This document shows positions 38,698 through 47,301 of a DNA stretch of 64,000 nt, piece by piece. This DNA is from Saccharibacillus soli. Lineage in GTDB: Bacteria > Bacillota > Bacilli > Paenibacillales > Paenibacillaceae. The stretch is from positions 1,550,001-1,614,000 of the forward strand of contig NIOB01000001.1 of assembly GCA_002189105.1 (NCBI GenBank), given 5' to 3'. The notes beneath the pieces were generated by a model. The model ran no database searches. It had not been told where the DNA came from and saw nothing but the letters and a program-made list of their open reading frames with translations. Position numbers and translations under genes: made by a program. The first letter of the stretch is position 1. Each line of letters begins with the position of its first letter.

Positions 38698-39618
38698 TTA
38701 CAGAATGGATTCTTCCGAACGGTTCAAACGCATGCTAATCAGCGAGAAGATCAGAATCGCCATCGCCAGCACGAACGCCTGCGCCGACGCGTAGCCCATT
38801 TGCAGTTGGTTGAAGCCCTGCTGATAGATCAGGTAGACCGGCGTTTTGGTGGCATTAGCCGGGCCGCCCTGCGTCAGCACGAACGCTTGATCGAACAGTT
38901 GCAGCGCCCCGATAATCGACATGGTACTGACCAAGAATGTTGTTGGGCGAAGCTGCGGCCACGTAATATAGCGCAGGCAGTCGAAACGGGATGCCCCATC
39001 GAGCCGGGCCGATTCGTAGAGATAATCCGGAATCCCTTGCAAACCCGCCAGATAGATAATCATGTTGGAGCCTACACTCTGCCAGAGCGTCATCATGATG
39101 ATGGCGATCATCGCCGTTTCCGTCTGTGACGTCCAAGCTGGACCGACGATGCCGAACGCGGACAGAATACCATTCACCATGCCGTATTCGGGATGCAGCA
39201 GCCACAGCCAGACCGTCGCGGCCGCCACGGCGGAGGTGAGCGTCGGCAGATAATAGAAGGTACGCAGGACTTTGACTCCGCGTGCCGCCCGGTTGAGCAG
39301 CACGGCAAGCAGCAGCGAGATCAGCAGGTTCAGCGGCACGAACACGATCGCGTAGAAGCCTACGTTGAGGAACGTCTGCCAATACAGATTATCCTGAAGC
39401 AGACGGCTGTAATTGGCCAAGCCGATCCAATCGTTTTTACTGAGAACGTCATAATTCGTGAAGCTCAAGTACAGAGCCATGACGACGGGAATGACCATGA
39501 AGACCGCGAACAGCAGCATGGTCGGCAGGATAAACAGATAGCCCATTCGCGCCTGATGGCGGCCGAGTCCGGTTCCGGCCGACGGACGCGATTTTTCCAG
39601 TTTTCCGGCTGAGATCAT
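38698..39618 (-). CDS. Carbohydrate ABC transporter permease (MalF/UgpA type)
   Basis: A 306-residue permease. After a short cytoplasmic start comes MGYLFILPTMLLFAVFMVIPVVMALYLSF, typical of the family. The EAA motif is YESARLDGASRFDCLRYITWPQLRPT. Six helices are apparent. AAGGAGG precedes the ATG at 39618. It should import the sugar captured by the binding protein encoded just upstream, by context mannan oligosaccharides. Confidence 0.92.
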   Translation of the reverse strand: MISAGKLEKSRPSAGTGLGRHQARMGYLFILPTMLLFAVFMVIPVVMALYLSFTNYDVLSKNDWIGLANYSRLLQDNLYWQTFLNVGFYAIVFVPLNLLISLLLAVLLNRAARGVKVLRTFYYLPTLTSAVAAATVWLWLLHPEYGMVNGILSAFGIVGPAWTSQTETAMIAIIMMTLWQSVGSNMIIYLAGLQGIPDYLYESARLDGASRFDCLRYITWPQLRPTTFLVSTMSIIGALQLFDQAFVLTQGGPANATKTPVYLIYQQGFNQLQMGYASAQAFVLAMAILIFSLISMRLNRSEESIL

Positions 39619-39709
39619 AGGATTGCCTCCTTAAGGTAGACGCCGCCCGCCCAAGATCGGCGAGGCGGCGCGTGATGCGCGATCCGTCCTTGCGAACGCG
39701 GAGTGTCGG

Positions 39710-40990
39710 TTATTGCACAACCGTGTTTTCCTGAAGCAGCCGCTCGCCATCGGTCTGCGCTTTTTTGAGCGTATCTTCCGCGCTTTGCTTGTTTTGCAGG
39801 AACAATTCCAGATTCGGAATCAGCCCATTCTCCTCCATCACGGAATAACCCGAATGGGTCGGACGCACTTTCGCGTATTCCAGCGCTTCGAGGAACGGCT
39901 TCCAACGCTCGTCTTCGGAGAAATACGGATCTTCGACGGCTGGACGGAAACCTGGAATGTTCTGGCTCGTTTTGGCCCACAGCAGCGCGTTATCTTTGTT
40001 CGCCGTCCACCACTTCACGAATTCCCATGCGGCGTCCGGATTTTTTGATCCCTGCGGAATGACCAGACCGAAACCGCCCATGTTGCCTCCAGTATCGCCG
40101 TTCGGTCCTTTGACCGGCGGCACGATGCCGTAATCCAGGTCTTTGCCGTATTTGTCGTAGGTACTGAGCATCCACGGACCGGTGTAGAGCATCGCCACTT
40201 TGCCGGTAACGAACGCGTCCGCGCCTTCACCCAACCCTTCTTCAAAGCCGACCTTGTACACTTTGTCTTCGTTCATCAGGCGACCCCAGAAATCGAGCAC
40301 CTGCTTGCCGGCATCCGTATTGACGTTGACTTTGTTGTCTTCGGTCAGCATGGAACCGCCCGCCTGCTGGATATACATGCTGAACAATCCGGGATCGCCA
40401 AGTGACATGCCCGCAACGTTCAGTTTATTGCCATCCCATTTGGTCAGCTTCTGCGCCACGTTCTCCAGATCGTCCCAGGTCTGAGGCGGCTGCAAACCGG
40501 CGTCGTTCAGCATCTTCTTGTTATAGAACAGCGCGCGCGTATCGACCGTCAGCGGCATACCGTACAGCTTGTCCTGATACGTCAGTTCTTTTAGCGCCTC
40601 GCTGTAAAAGTCTTCCCGCTTGATCCCGTCGCGCTCCAGATATTCGTCGATCGGATGCAGGACGTTCTTGGGCGCATACAGCGAAGTCCGCCAGCGGTCC
40701 CAGAACACGATGTCCGGCGTTCCGCCGTTGGTCGCCGCCGTCAGGAACTTGGTAATTACGTCCTGCTGAAGCGCGTATTTGACCTGAATCTTGTCCTGCG
40801 ATTTGTTGAACGCGTCTACCATCGTCTGGATCTGCTTCTGGCCATCTCCGCCCCAGTCGCCCCATAACGTCAGCGTCGTTTTGCCGCCAGAACCCTGTGC
40901 GTTCGATGCTCCGCCTCCGCCTGCTCCACACCCTGCCAACAATCCGATCGACAACGCGGCCGCCGCGATTTTTGCGAACGCTTTTCTCAT
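39710..40990 (-). CDS. Sugar ABC transporter substrate-binding lipoprotein (family 1)
   Basis: A 426-residue secreted lipoprotein. The signal peptide ends in GLLAGC with Cys at residue 21, followed by a Gly-rich tether. The mature part has the family 1 pattern TLTLWGDWGGDGQKQIQTMVDAFNKSQ, PDIVFWDRW, YGMPLTVDTRALFYNKKML and GPWMLS. It delivers oligosaccharides to the two downstream permeases. The start is ATG 40990, eight bases after GAGGAGG; an upstream extension to 41044 is rejected. The gene lies between GH125 and the permeases, pointing to alpha-mannosides as ligands. Confidence 0.91.
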   Translation of the reverse strand: MRKAFAKIAAAALSIGLLAGCGAGGGGASNAQGSGGKTTLTLWGDWGGDGQKQIQTMVDAFNKSQDKIQVKYALQQDVITKFLTAATNGGTPDIVFWDRWRTSLYAPKNVLHPIDEYLERDGIKREDFYSEALKELTYQDKLYGMPLTVDTRALFYNKKMLNDAGLQPPQTWDDLENVAQKLTKWDGNKLNVAGMSLGDPGLFSMYIQQAGGSMLTEDNKVNVNTDAGKQVLDFWGRLMNEDKVYKVGFEEGLGEGADAFVTGKVAMLYTGPWMLSTYDKYGKDLDYGIVPPVKGPNGDTGGNMGGFGLVIPQGSKNPDAAWEFVKWWTANKDNALLWAKTSQNIPGFRPAVEDPYFSEDERWKPFLEALEYAKVRPTHSGYSVMEENGLIPNLELFLQNKQSAEDTLKKAQTDGERLLQENTVVQ

Positions 40991-41027
40991 CTTTCCCGCC
41001 TCCTCTTTGTTTGTAAAAAGTTCGGAT

Positions 41028-42311
41028 CTATCGTTTAACGACAATGCCGCTGTCCGTCAAGACCAGCTCGCAGAACATCATGTTGGACCAGGAGAACCAT
41101 GGACGGGTGAACTCTTCCGGACGATCCGCATGGAAGCCTTCATGGGTCAGGCCGGTTCCGCCGTCCGTCCTCATAATCAGTTCCAGCATCTCCCGGCGCT
41201 CCTCTTCGCGCTCTGCGGTCATGCCTTGCATCGCCAGCGCGATATGCCAGATATAATGCGGCGGAGTATGCGGACTGCCGATTCCCGAAGCCGCTTCCCC
41301 TTCGTAAAAATAAGGATTGCGCGAACTCAGCACAAAACTTCGGGTCGCCCGGTACAGCGGATCGTCCTTGTCGCAGAAACCCAAGTACGGCAGCGACAGC
41401 AGACTCGGCACATTGGCGTCATCCATCAGGTTGACCGAACCTAGCCCGTCCACCTCGTACGCGTACAATCGGCCCAACTCGGGATGTTCGATCACGCCGT
41501 AACGTCCGATGCCAGCTTCGATCTCCGAAGCGAGAACTTCCGCCTCCTCCGCCAGCACTAAATCGTTCAGCACTTCCCGGGCAATCTCCGCAGCATATCC
41601 CAGAACCACGACGGCAAAAGCGTTAGAAGGAACCAAATATCCATAGCGACAAGCATCGTCGCTCGGTCGAAATCCCGACCAGGTCATGCCGGTGAAAGCC
41701 GTAGGACTGCCGAGTCCGCCGCGTTTCAGCGTATCGGTCGGCGCACCGTCGCTCCGCTCGAAGCGATAAGGTGATTGTTCTTCATGGCGCTGTTCGGTTC
41801 TCCACGTTCGGATAATTGCCCGTACGCCCCGGCGGAACGGATCGTCGAATTGCGAGGTGCGTCCGGCGTTTTTCCAGAGCAGATAGGCCAGTTGGATCGG
41901 ATAACACAGCGAATCGATCTCGTATTTGCGTTCCCAGATCCACGGGCCGCTCTCCGTCGCGTCCCCTTGATGACCGCGTCCGTTCGCTTCTTCGTTAAAC
42001 GCGTTCGCATAAACGTCCTGCTCGATATACTGGAACTGCCTGCGTACGACCCCTTCGATCAGATCGCCAACTTCGTCGTCTTCGCTGACGATCAGAAAAG
42101 GCCGAACCTGCGCCGCCGAATCTCTCAACCACATGGCCGGGATGTCGCCGGTAATCACAAAAGTCGTTCCGTCGCTTTGCCGCTTCAGCGTCGTGTTCCA
42201 CGTATTCGCCAAACAACGTGCGAAACGCTCCGCTACCGCGTCGTTTTGTTTTTCCCTAACTTCCGCAGCCAGTCTTTTCAGCGCTAGCGGCATGCCTTGC
42301 ATCGTCTGCAT
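41028..42311 (-). CDS. GH125 exo-alpha-1,6-mannosidase
   Basis: A 427-residue glycoside hydrolase family 125 protein, metal-independent inverting enzymes that release mannose from the non-reducing end of alpha-1,6-mannosides. Family segments are TFVITGDIPAMWLRDSAAQVRPFL, YEIDSLCYPIQLAYLLWK, MTWSGFRPSDDACRYGYLVPSN, NLMDDANVPSLLSLPYLGF and GTGLTHEGFHADRPEEFTRPWFSWSNMMF. There is no signal peptide, so it acts in the cytoplasm. It is the first structural gene after the operon promoter. The start is ATG 42311 with GAGGTG upstream; the frame extends upstream into the promoter. Confidence 0.9.
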   Translation of the reverse strand: MQTMQGMPLALKRLAAEVREKQNDAVAERFARCLANTWNTTLKRQSDGTTFVITGDIPAMWLRDSAAQVRPFLIVSEDDEVGDLIEGVVRRQFQYIEQDVYANAFNEEANGRGHQGDATESGPWIWERKYEIDSLCYPIQLAYLLWKNAGRTSQFDDPFRRGVRAIIRTWRTEQRHEEQSPYRFERSDGAPTDTLKRGGLGSPTAFTGMTWSGFRPSDDACRYGYLVPSNAFAVVVLGYAAEIAREVLNDLVLAEEAEVLASEIEAGIGRYGVIEHPELGRLYAYEVDGLGSVNLMDDANVPSLLSLPYLGFCDKDDPLYRATRSFVLSSRNPYFYEGEAASGIGSPHTPPHYIWHIALAMQGMTAEREEERREMLELIMRTDGGTGLTHEGFHADRPEEFTRPWFSWSNMMFCELVLTDSGIVVKR

Positions 42312-42352
42312 CTGACACCTCTTTTCCGAGACCCTGCTTGCCCGATCTCTTA

Positions 42353-42401
42353 TGTAAGCGTTCTCAATAATGAGTATATTGGTATAATATATACATGTCA
42401 A
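42353..42401 (-). promoter_or_regulatory. Mannan operon promoter with cre site
   Basis: On the minus strand, TTGACA (42396-42401), a 17-base spacer and TATACT (42373-42378) form a near-consensus SigA promoter. TGAGAACGCTTACA (42353-42366, minus-strand reading) matches the CcpA cre consensus at 13 of 14 positions and covers the likely start site, predicting catabolite repression. Flanking AT-rich words AGTATATTGGTATAAT and AGTATATCGGTATGTA (+ strand, starting 42373 and 42421) form a direct repeat that may bind the neighbouring regulator. Confidence 0.8.
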
Positions 42402-42590
42402 TATGTTATTTATTATTTTTAGTATATCGGTATGTAAAAAAGCTTCAAAAAAAGAATGTCCGCTCTCAGGGCAGATCTCTCTTTTTCCGAAGCTTTTTGC
42501 ATTTTATTGGATTGTACACAGCAAAGCGCCCAGTACGAGCGACACGATCGTCATCAGTCGGCAGCGCTTGAGAGGTTTCAAGCCGCAGGC

Positions 42591-43784
42591 CTACACGCGA
42601 ACCTGGGTCGTCGAAGCGCCGGGTACCAACTCGGCGGGCAAACGCACCTCCGCGGCCGGTTGTTCGCCCGCCATGATCCCGAGCACCGTCTCGATCGCCA
42701 ATCGGCCCATTTCTTCTTCGCGCTGCCGAATATGCGTAAACAGATAACCTTCACCGACATTCAGCGTTGGACTGTCGAAGCAGATGATCGACAAATCCTC
42801 CGGCACGCGGCGGCCGATCCGTTCGGCGGCGGCTTTGGCGAGCAGCGCGATATAATATTCAATTGCGAAAAAGGCCGTGATCTCCGGATGCTTCTTCAGA
42901 TGCTCCGCGATGCGTGCGATCTCCGCTTCGATATTGTCGCTGTAAAAGGCATCCGGCAGCGTTGCCGTGATATTGTTCATCCAAAGACCGCGATCCGCCG
43001 CGATGCCTCGGTCGGCGTGGGCGCGTACAAAACCGTCGATTCGTTCTTCGATCGCCGTCGTATCGCGGGGCGGCGGAGAAATCAGCGCGATCTGCCGATG
43101 ACCCAGATCGAACAGATGATTGACGGCCAATACCGCCGCTTCCGTATTGTCCGTGCTGATCGAAGAAGCCGCTACCCCCTTGAGTTTCCGGTCGATCAGC
43201 ACCAGCGGAAACTCGGCGATCACGAGTTTCAGAATCTCGGCATTAAAATATTCGCCCTGCGCGGGGAACACGATCATTCCGTCCACGCCAAGGCTGCGCA
43301 TTTTCTGAATCGCCGCTTCCTCACTGCCTTGATCGCCGAACGTACGGCGCAGCACGAGAAAACAATCGTTTTTGCGCGTGAACTCTTCCATGCTGTAGAG
43401 CAGCCGGGTGCCGTAACTGGCGGAGAAATCGGTCAGCACCAGCCCGATCATCTTCTCTTTCCTATTCTGAGCCGAGCCGGACTCCGCCGATTCGGTGCGC
43501 AGTGCGGTCGGAAGCATCGTCCGATGCTCCCGCTGTTCACGCGCTTCACGATTTTCGGCAGAAGCCACGAACGATCCTCTGCCGGGCATGCGCACGATGA
43601 CGCCTTCGGCCGCCAGCAGATCCAATGCTTTCTTGCTGGTGATGCGGCTGACTCCGTATTCGTCGGCCAATTCTTTTTCCGAAGGAATCTTGTCTCCGCT
43701 GCGGTATACGCCGGTGTCGATCAGTTCCCGGGTCTCATTAAAGATTCTTTCGTACATCGGTATCGAAGAAGCAGTGTCTTTCAA
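42591..43784 (-). CDS. GntR-HTH / LacI-type ligand-binding transcriptional regulator (AraR-like)
   Basis: A 397-residue regulator. The N-terminal 75 residues are a GntR-type winged helix (YRSGDKIPSEKELADEYGVSRITSKKALDLLAAEGVIVRMPGRGSFV). The rest is a periplasmic-binding-protein-like sugar domain starting IGLVLTDFSASYGTRLL, with GVDGMIVFPAQGE and FPLVLIDR. This combination is found in AraR and relatives, which repress sugar operons until the sugar binds. The start is TTG 43784 with GGGAGGG eight bases upstream. It lies directly upstream of the mannan operon on the same strand and probably controls it. Confidence 0.88.
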   Translation of the reverse strand: MKDTASSIPMYERIFNETRELIDTGVYRSGDKIPSEKELADEYGVSRITSKKALDLLAAEGVIVRMPGRGSFVASAENREAREQREHRTMLPTALRTESAESGSAQNRKEKMIGLVLTDFSASYGTRLLYSMEEFTRKNDCFLVLRRTFGDQGSEEAAIQKMRSLGVDGMIVFPAQGEYFNAEILKLVIAEFPLVLIDRKLKGVAASSISTDNTEAAVLAVNHLFDLGHRQIALISPPPRDTTAIEERIDGFVRAHADRGIAADRGLWMNNITATLPDAFYSDNIEAEIARIAEHLKKHPEITAFFAIEYYIALLAKAAAERIGRRVPEDLSIICFDSPTLNVGEGYLFTHIRQREEEMGRLAIETVLGIMAGEQPAAEVRLPAELVPGASTTQVRV

Positions 43785-43805
43785 AAATAAGCCCTCCCGT
43801 CCTGA

Positions 43806-43838
43806 ACTAAAATATATAACAATATATCATGTTATGTA
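43806..43838 (-). promoter_or_regulatory. AT-rich palindromic region before the regulator gene
   Basis: On the minus strand TAACATGATATATTGTTA is an inverted repeat (TAACA / TGTTA) about 20-40 bases before the TTG start, in an AT-rich stretch resembling that in front of GH125. It is a candidate autoregulatory operator; a -35/-10 pair could not be fixed with confidence. Confidence 0.4.
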
Positions 43839-43879
43839 CCACAATGTCTATGACTGCATTTTCTTGACTCGCGCATCGC

Positions 43880-43932
43880 AAAAAATCGGCATGGCGATCC
43901 GCAGCAGGTCTGCGAATCACGAAGCCGATTTC
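43880..43932 (-). terminator. Terminator of the CBS-like gene
   Basis: On the minus strand AAATCGGC and GCCGATTTTTT enclose a second stem GATTCGCAG / CTGCGGATC, giving a long two-part hairpin with a T run, 46 bases after the stop codon. Confidence 0.8.
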
Positions 43933-43977
43933 CGTAAACTCTTTTCAAACCAAGTCCGTTGCCGTTGTGCCTCGGGC

Positions 43978-44454
43978 CTAAACTTCTTCCGCCTGCACCT
44001 GAAGCACGCCAATCAATACGCCGCCTTGCGTCACGATCACGGCGTCCGTACGGGTGCGCGAGGAACGCGCCGCCGCCAGCTCAAGCACACGGTCAATCGG
44101 CATACCGGCATCGACCGTCAGCGGATGCAGTCCCATCAAGCGGCTGATTGGCAGTTCGTACAGATGCTCGGGATCGAACTCCGCGTTCATTTGGATAAGA
44201 AAAGCGTCGCTCATGACCAATCCGGCTGGTCTTCCGCGATCATCGCAGACGACCGCACAGGCCGCCTCAGGATGTCGGAGCAGCAGCCGCTGCGTTTCTC
44301 CGCAGGTGTCCGTTTGTCTCAGAATCGGCACAGCGACGCATTTCGATCCCGCACCTTCCGATTGCGAAGCGGCTGAACCTTCCGTTTCTTGCCGAAACTC
44401 TGCCTTCTTATTCACGCCCAACAGGCGAAGATGTTGTTCTTGAGTCATCGTCAT
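43978..44454 (-). CDS. CBS-domain-like protein
   Basis: A 158-residue cytoplasmic protein with two regions resembling CBS motifs: ACAVVCDDRGRPAGLVMSDAFL and LMGLHPLTVDAGMPIDRVLELAAARSSRTRTDAVIVTQGGVLIGVLQV. CBS pairs commonly bind adenosyl ligands and regulate partner proteins. No effector domain is attached. GAGGAG lies nine bases before the ATG at 44454. It appears to be a one-gene unit. Partner unknown. Confidence 0.65.
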   Translation of the reverse strand: MTMTQEQHLRLLGVNKKAEFRQETEGSAASQSEGAGSKCVAVPILRQTDTCGETQRLLLRHPEAACAVVCDDRGRPAGLVMSDAFLIQMNAEFDPEHLYELPISRLMGLHPLTVDAGMPIDRVLELAAARSSRTRTDAVIVTQGGVLIGVLQVQAEEV

Positions 44455-44627
44455 GACGTTATACTCCTCTCGTCGGGATTCTCCGCATCAGGCTGGCTCC
44501 GCTATCCAAGCTTTTGCCGCGCCTTTCGTAAACGCGACGCCGAGAACTCCGTTCCTTTTTCACTCTATCTGCCAGATTACGCCGTGAGCGTCAGCTTCGT
44601 TCGAGAAGATTGTAACGGCAGCGTAAA

Positions 44628-44661
44628 TAAAAACCGCTTCGGGAATATTCCCGAAGCGGTC
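44628..44661 (-). terminator. Terminator of the copper operon
   Basis: ACCGCTTCGGGAA / TTCCCGAAGCGGT forms a nearly perfect hairpin followed on the minus strand by TTTTTATTT, 30 bases after ycnI. Confidence 0.9.
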
Positions 44662-44690
44662 AGCCGAGCGATTTCCGGCTGGGCAAGTCC

Positions 44691-45554
44691 TTATTTCCGT
44701 TTGCGCGATGCCAGAGCGAAGGCGGATAACCCGATCGCCACGATCGACAGCGCAAGCGTTACATACAGCAGCACCGACTGTCCGGACGACGGCTCGGCAT
44801 CCGACGGCGCATCCGCAGCCGCAGTAGTCGGTTCGCTGACCGTCCCTGTGTCCGAAGCTGCGGCGGAATCGGCTTGTTCGTTCTCTTCGGACGCTGCCGA
44901 AGCCGGGTCGCTGACGCCGGTTTCCGATTCGGCGGCTTGACCTTCTTCCGTCTGCTCGGCAGCCGGATCGGAAGACGCGTTCGGAGCGACCGCTTGACCG
45001 TGCGAATTCGCAGCCGTGCCGCTGGCTTCCGCGCCGATCGTGGTGATCGAATGAGGCGTATCCGCGCTTTCGTCGCCGGTCCACTCTACGATGCTGCCGT
45101 CCGCATAATATTGGAATGCGTCCCAAGCGGCTTCGCCAGGCTGTTCCGGGTTTTTGGCGACAAACGTAAAGCGTTGGAACTGCCCGGCGGCGATGCCGTC
45201 GCCCTGCGCTTGCCAAGTCACCGTGCCGGCCGCTTCATCGACCGTTGTTTTCCAGCCCGGAATCGGTTCGTACTGTTGGAATTCGACGCCTTTTGGCATT
45301 TTGAGCACGACTTTGTTCGTGTTGACGTCTTTCTCGACCGGAACCTTCATGGTATAGGTCTCCCAAGCGCCAATCGTCGATTCTTTCGGAAGCACCGAGA
45401 CATGGGCGCTGGCGACTGCGGCGAACATCAACAGCGCCGCCGAAGCCGGAGCCGCAAGGGTCAGCAGTTTTTTCCAAGTTCGGTTCAGTTTCCGCTCGGA
45501 TTGAGTGTTCGACTGTCTGTGGGCTTGCTGCTTCGTTTCTGTACGATTTTTCAT
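44691..45554 (-). CDS. ycnI: YcnI family copper-binding protein
   Basis: A 287-residue exported protein of the YcnI/DUF1775 family. A basic N terminus and signal peptide end in AAVASA with cleavage probably before His51, which would become the N-terminal His of the copper site (AHVSVLPKES). The domain continues YTMKVPVEKDVNTNKVVLKMPKGVEF..PGWKTTVDEAAGTVTW. A long Ser/Ala/Glu/Thr-rich linker and a C-terminal membrane helix (LLYVTLALSIVAIGLSAFALASRKRK) anchor it. It is 43 bases downstream of ycnJ, as in B. subtilis, and should help handle copper at the outer face. Confidence 0.88.
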   Translation of the reverse strand: MKNRTETKQQAHRQSNTQSERKLNRTWKKLLTLAAPASAALLMFAAVASAHVSVLPKESTIGAWETYTMKVPVEKDVNTNKVVLKMPKGVEFQQYEPIPGWKTTVDEAAGTVTWQAQGDGIAAGQFQRFTFVAKNPEQPGEAAWDAFQYYADGSIVEWTGDESADTPHSITTIGAEASGTAANSHGQAVAPNASSDPAAEQTEEGQAAESETGVSDPASAASEENEQADSAAASDTGTVSEPTTAAADAPSDAEPSSGQSVLLYVTLALSIVAIGLSAFALASRKRK

Positions 45555-45597
45555 GATCTTTGATCCCGCCTTTGTGAAATAGTAGATTCGTTATTCG

Positions 45598-47271
45598 TTA
45601 CCGCACTTCCATCGTGAACGTATAATCGGCCTGCTCGAATTTCTCGGACAGCCCGTGCACTTCGACTTTCCATAATCCCGCACTGCCAAAATACAGACCC
45701 GAAGCCGTGTAGTTTCCGCCTTCCTGCGCTTGGGTGCGCACTTCGGTGTAGTCATCCGGCGAGGCCTGCGGCGCGATCTTCAGCGTGACCTGCTGCCAAT
45801 CGGTTCGCAGCGCTCCGTATTTGTCCGTAAAACGAACCGTGAACGTGCTGGTTCCAACCTGCAGCGGTTCGACCTTGAGCGCAATCACCGCATCGTCCGA
45901 ATCCTGTGCCTGCTGCTTGTCCGAGAACGTCTGCGGCGCAGCCGCAGCGGGCTGCGGAGTCGGTACATTCGTAAGCAGCCCGGCCAATACCAGCACGATG
46001 ATGCCGACCGTAAGTTCGGCGGCAAGCGACACCATGCTGCGCTCGCCGTTCTGCCGGTTGGCGCGACGGAAATGCAAGAATCCAAGTGCCCCCATGACCA
46101 ACAGCAGCGCAGCTTTGATTACGATCAGCAGACCATATCGGCTGTCGAAGAGCGCGCTCCAGCTCGGGACATGCGCGAGACTCATCACCACGCCGCTCAA
46201 GATCAGCGCGATCACCGAACCGAACGCCCATGGCGTAAAGCGCCGGAACGAAGCGGCCCAGAATGTGGGTTCGCTTCTTTTCGCTTTCGGCAGGAGAAGC
46301 AGCAGGATCAGCAGGCCGCCGACCCAGACCGAAGCGCCGAGCAGATGCAGCGTATCGGCCAACACCTGAGCGAAGACATGTTCCGAACCTGCCGCATGAC
46401 CCGTCAGCGCTTTGGTGACGAGCAGCAGCACGAATCCGATAATTGCGATCGTCCAATGGCCTCCCCTTCGCCCCCAGTTCATCAGGTTGTTGACGACTAC
46501 CGCGCCCGCGATCATGGCGAGCAGCAGCAGTTGAAGCAGGAACATCCGGCCCGAAGAAGTTCCTTCGAGCGTCTGGCTCAGAATCTCTTTGCCGAACGCT
46601 TCGCTCCACGGCACGTCCGCGAACAGTTTGGCCTGAAGCGGCAGCCCGATCAACACGACGATCAGCAGCCCGGCCAGCGAACCCCAGAACCAGATCCGGG
46701 CTGGGCGCACGATGTCGCGGTTCCCGCGAAGTTCGACCGGAAGCAGGAAGCCCAAGAACAAGAGGCTTCCCGCCGTCAGCGACAGCAGCGTATACAGAAT
46801 TGCCCGCTGCACAATCGTATCCGCGCCCGGCGTGTAATCCGCCGCCCCGCCCGCCGTTCCCGCGTCGGTCAGCACCCCTTCCGAACCGACTCCGAAACGG
46901 ATCGTACCCCGGATTGGATGGCCGTCCGCCGAAACGACGCGCCAGTTCATCGTATAGATGCCGTCGGGAAATTCGCCCGACCGATCCGCCACGACGACAT
47001 GTTCGTCGATTCGAGACAATCGGGCTTCTTCGAGCGGCATCTTTTTGCCTTTGGTATCGGTGACGACGATCGACAAGAATTCACCCTGGATCGTCTCGTT
47101 GAACGTCAAGAGAATCTGCTCCGGCATCTCCGCCACCGATGTCTGATCGGCCGGCGTGGACGAGAGCAGCGTCGCGTGCGCCGAAGCAAGGCCCGGCAGC
47201 GCCGCCGATACGATCATCCAGATCGCAAGCACTAGCGCGCCGACCTTTTTCCATCCGTAGGATGCGTTCAT
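45598..47271 (-). CDS. ycnJ: CopC/CopD fusion copper transport protein
   Basis: A 557-residue YcnJ-type protein. A signal peptide ends LPGLASA, before His32 in HATLLSSTPAD, the copper-binding N terminus of the CopC domain; the second CopC ligand region is VSADGHPI. About eight membrane helices of a CopD domain follow (about 150-440), with DTLHLLGASVWVGGLLILLLLLP. A soluble C-terminal domain (about 465-557) ends in DYTFTMEVR. In B. subtilis YcnJ imports copper under limitation. AAGGAAGG precedes the ATG. The regulator gene ends 30 bases upstream, so all four genes may form one operon. Confidence 0.9.
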   Translation of the reverse strand: MNASYGWKKVGALVLAIWMIVSAALPGLASAHATLLSSTPADQTSVAEMPEQILLTFNETIQGEFLSIVVTDTKGKKMPLEEARLSRIDEHVVVADRSGEFPDGIYTMNWRVVSADGHPIRGTIRFGVGSEGVLTDAGTAGGAADYTPGADTIVQRAILYTLLSLTAGSLLFLGFLLPVELRGNRDIVRPARIWFWGSLAGLLIVVLIGLPLQAKLFADVPWSEAFGKEILSQTLEGTSSGRMFLLQLLLLAMIAGAVVVNNLMNWGRRGGHWTIAIIGFVLLLVTKALTGHAAGSEHVFAQVLADTLHLLGASVWVGGLLILLLLLPKAKRSEPTFWAASFRRFTPWAFGSVIALILSGVVMSLAHVPSWSALFDSRYGLLIVIKAALLLVMGALGFLHFRRANRQNGERSMVSLAAELTVGIIVLVLAGLLTNVPTPQPAAAAPQTFSDKQQAQDSDDAVIALKVEPLQVGTSTFTVRFTDKYGALRTDWQQVTLKIAPQASPDDYTEVRTQAQEGGNYTASGLYFGSAGLWKVEVHGLSEKFEQADYTFTMEVR

Positions 47272-47301
47272 TTGTTCCTTCCTTTCTGACCTTGGGCCGG
47301 C

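Noticed and set aside
42456-43790. 444-codon plus-strand frame opposite the GntR/LacI-type regulator
   Set aside because: The minus-strand protein has clear GntR and sugar-binding domains; the plus frame has none.
45730-47235. 501-codon plus-strand frame opposite ycnJ
   Set aside because: Arg/Gln-rich composition without any fold or ribosome-binding site; it is the shadow of a GC-rich real gene on the minus strand.
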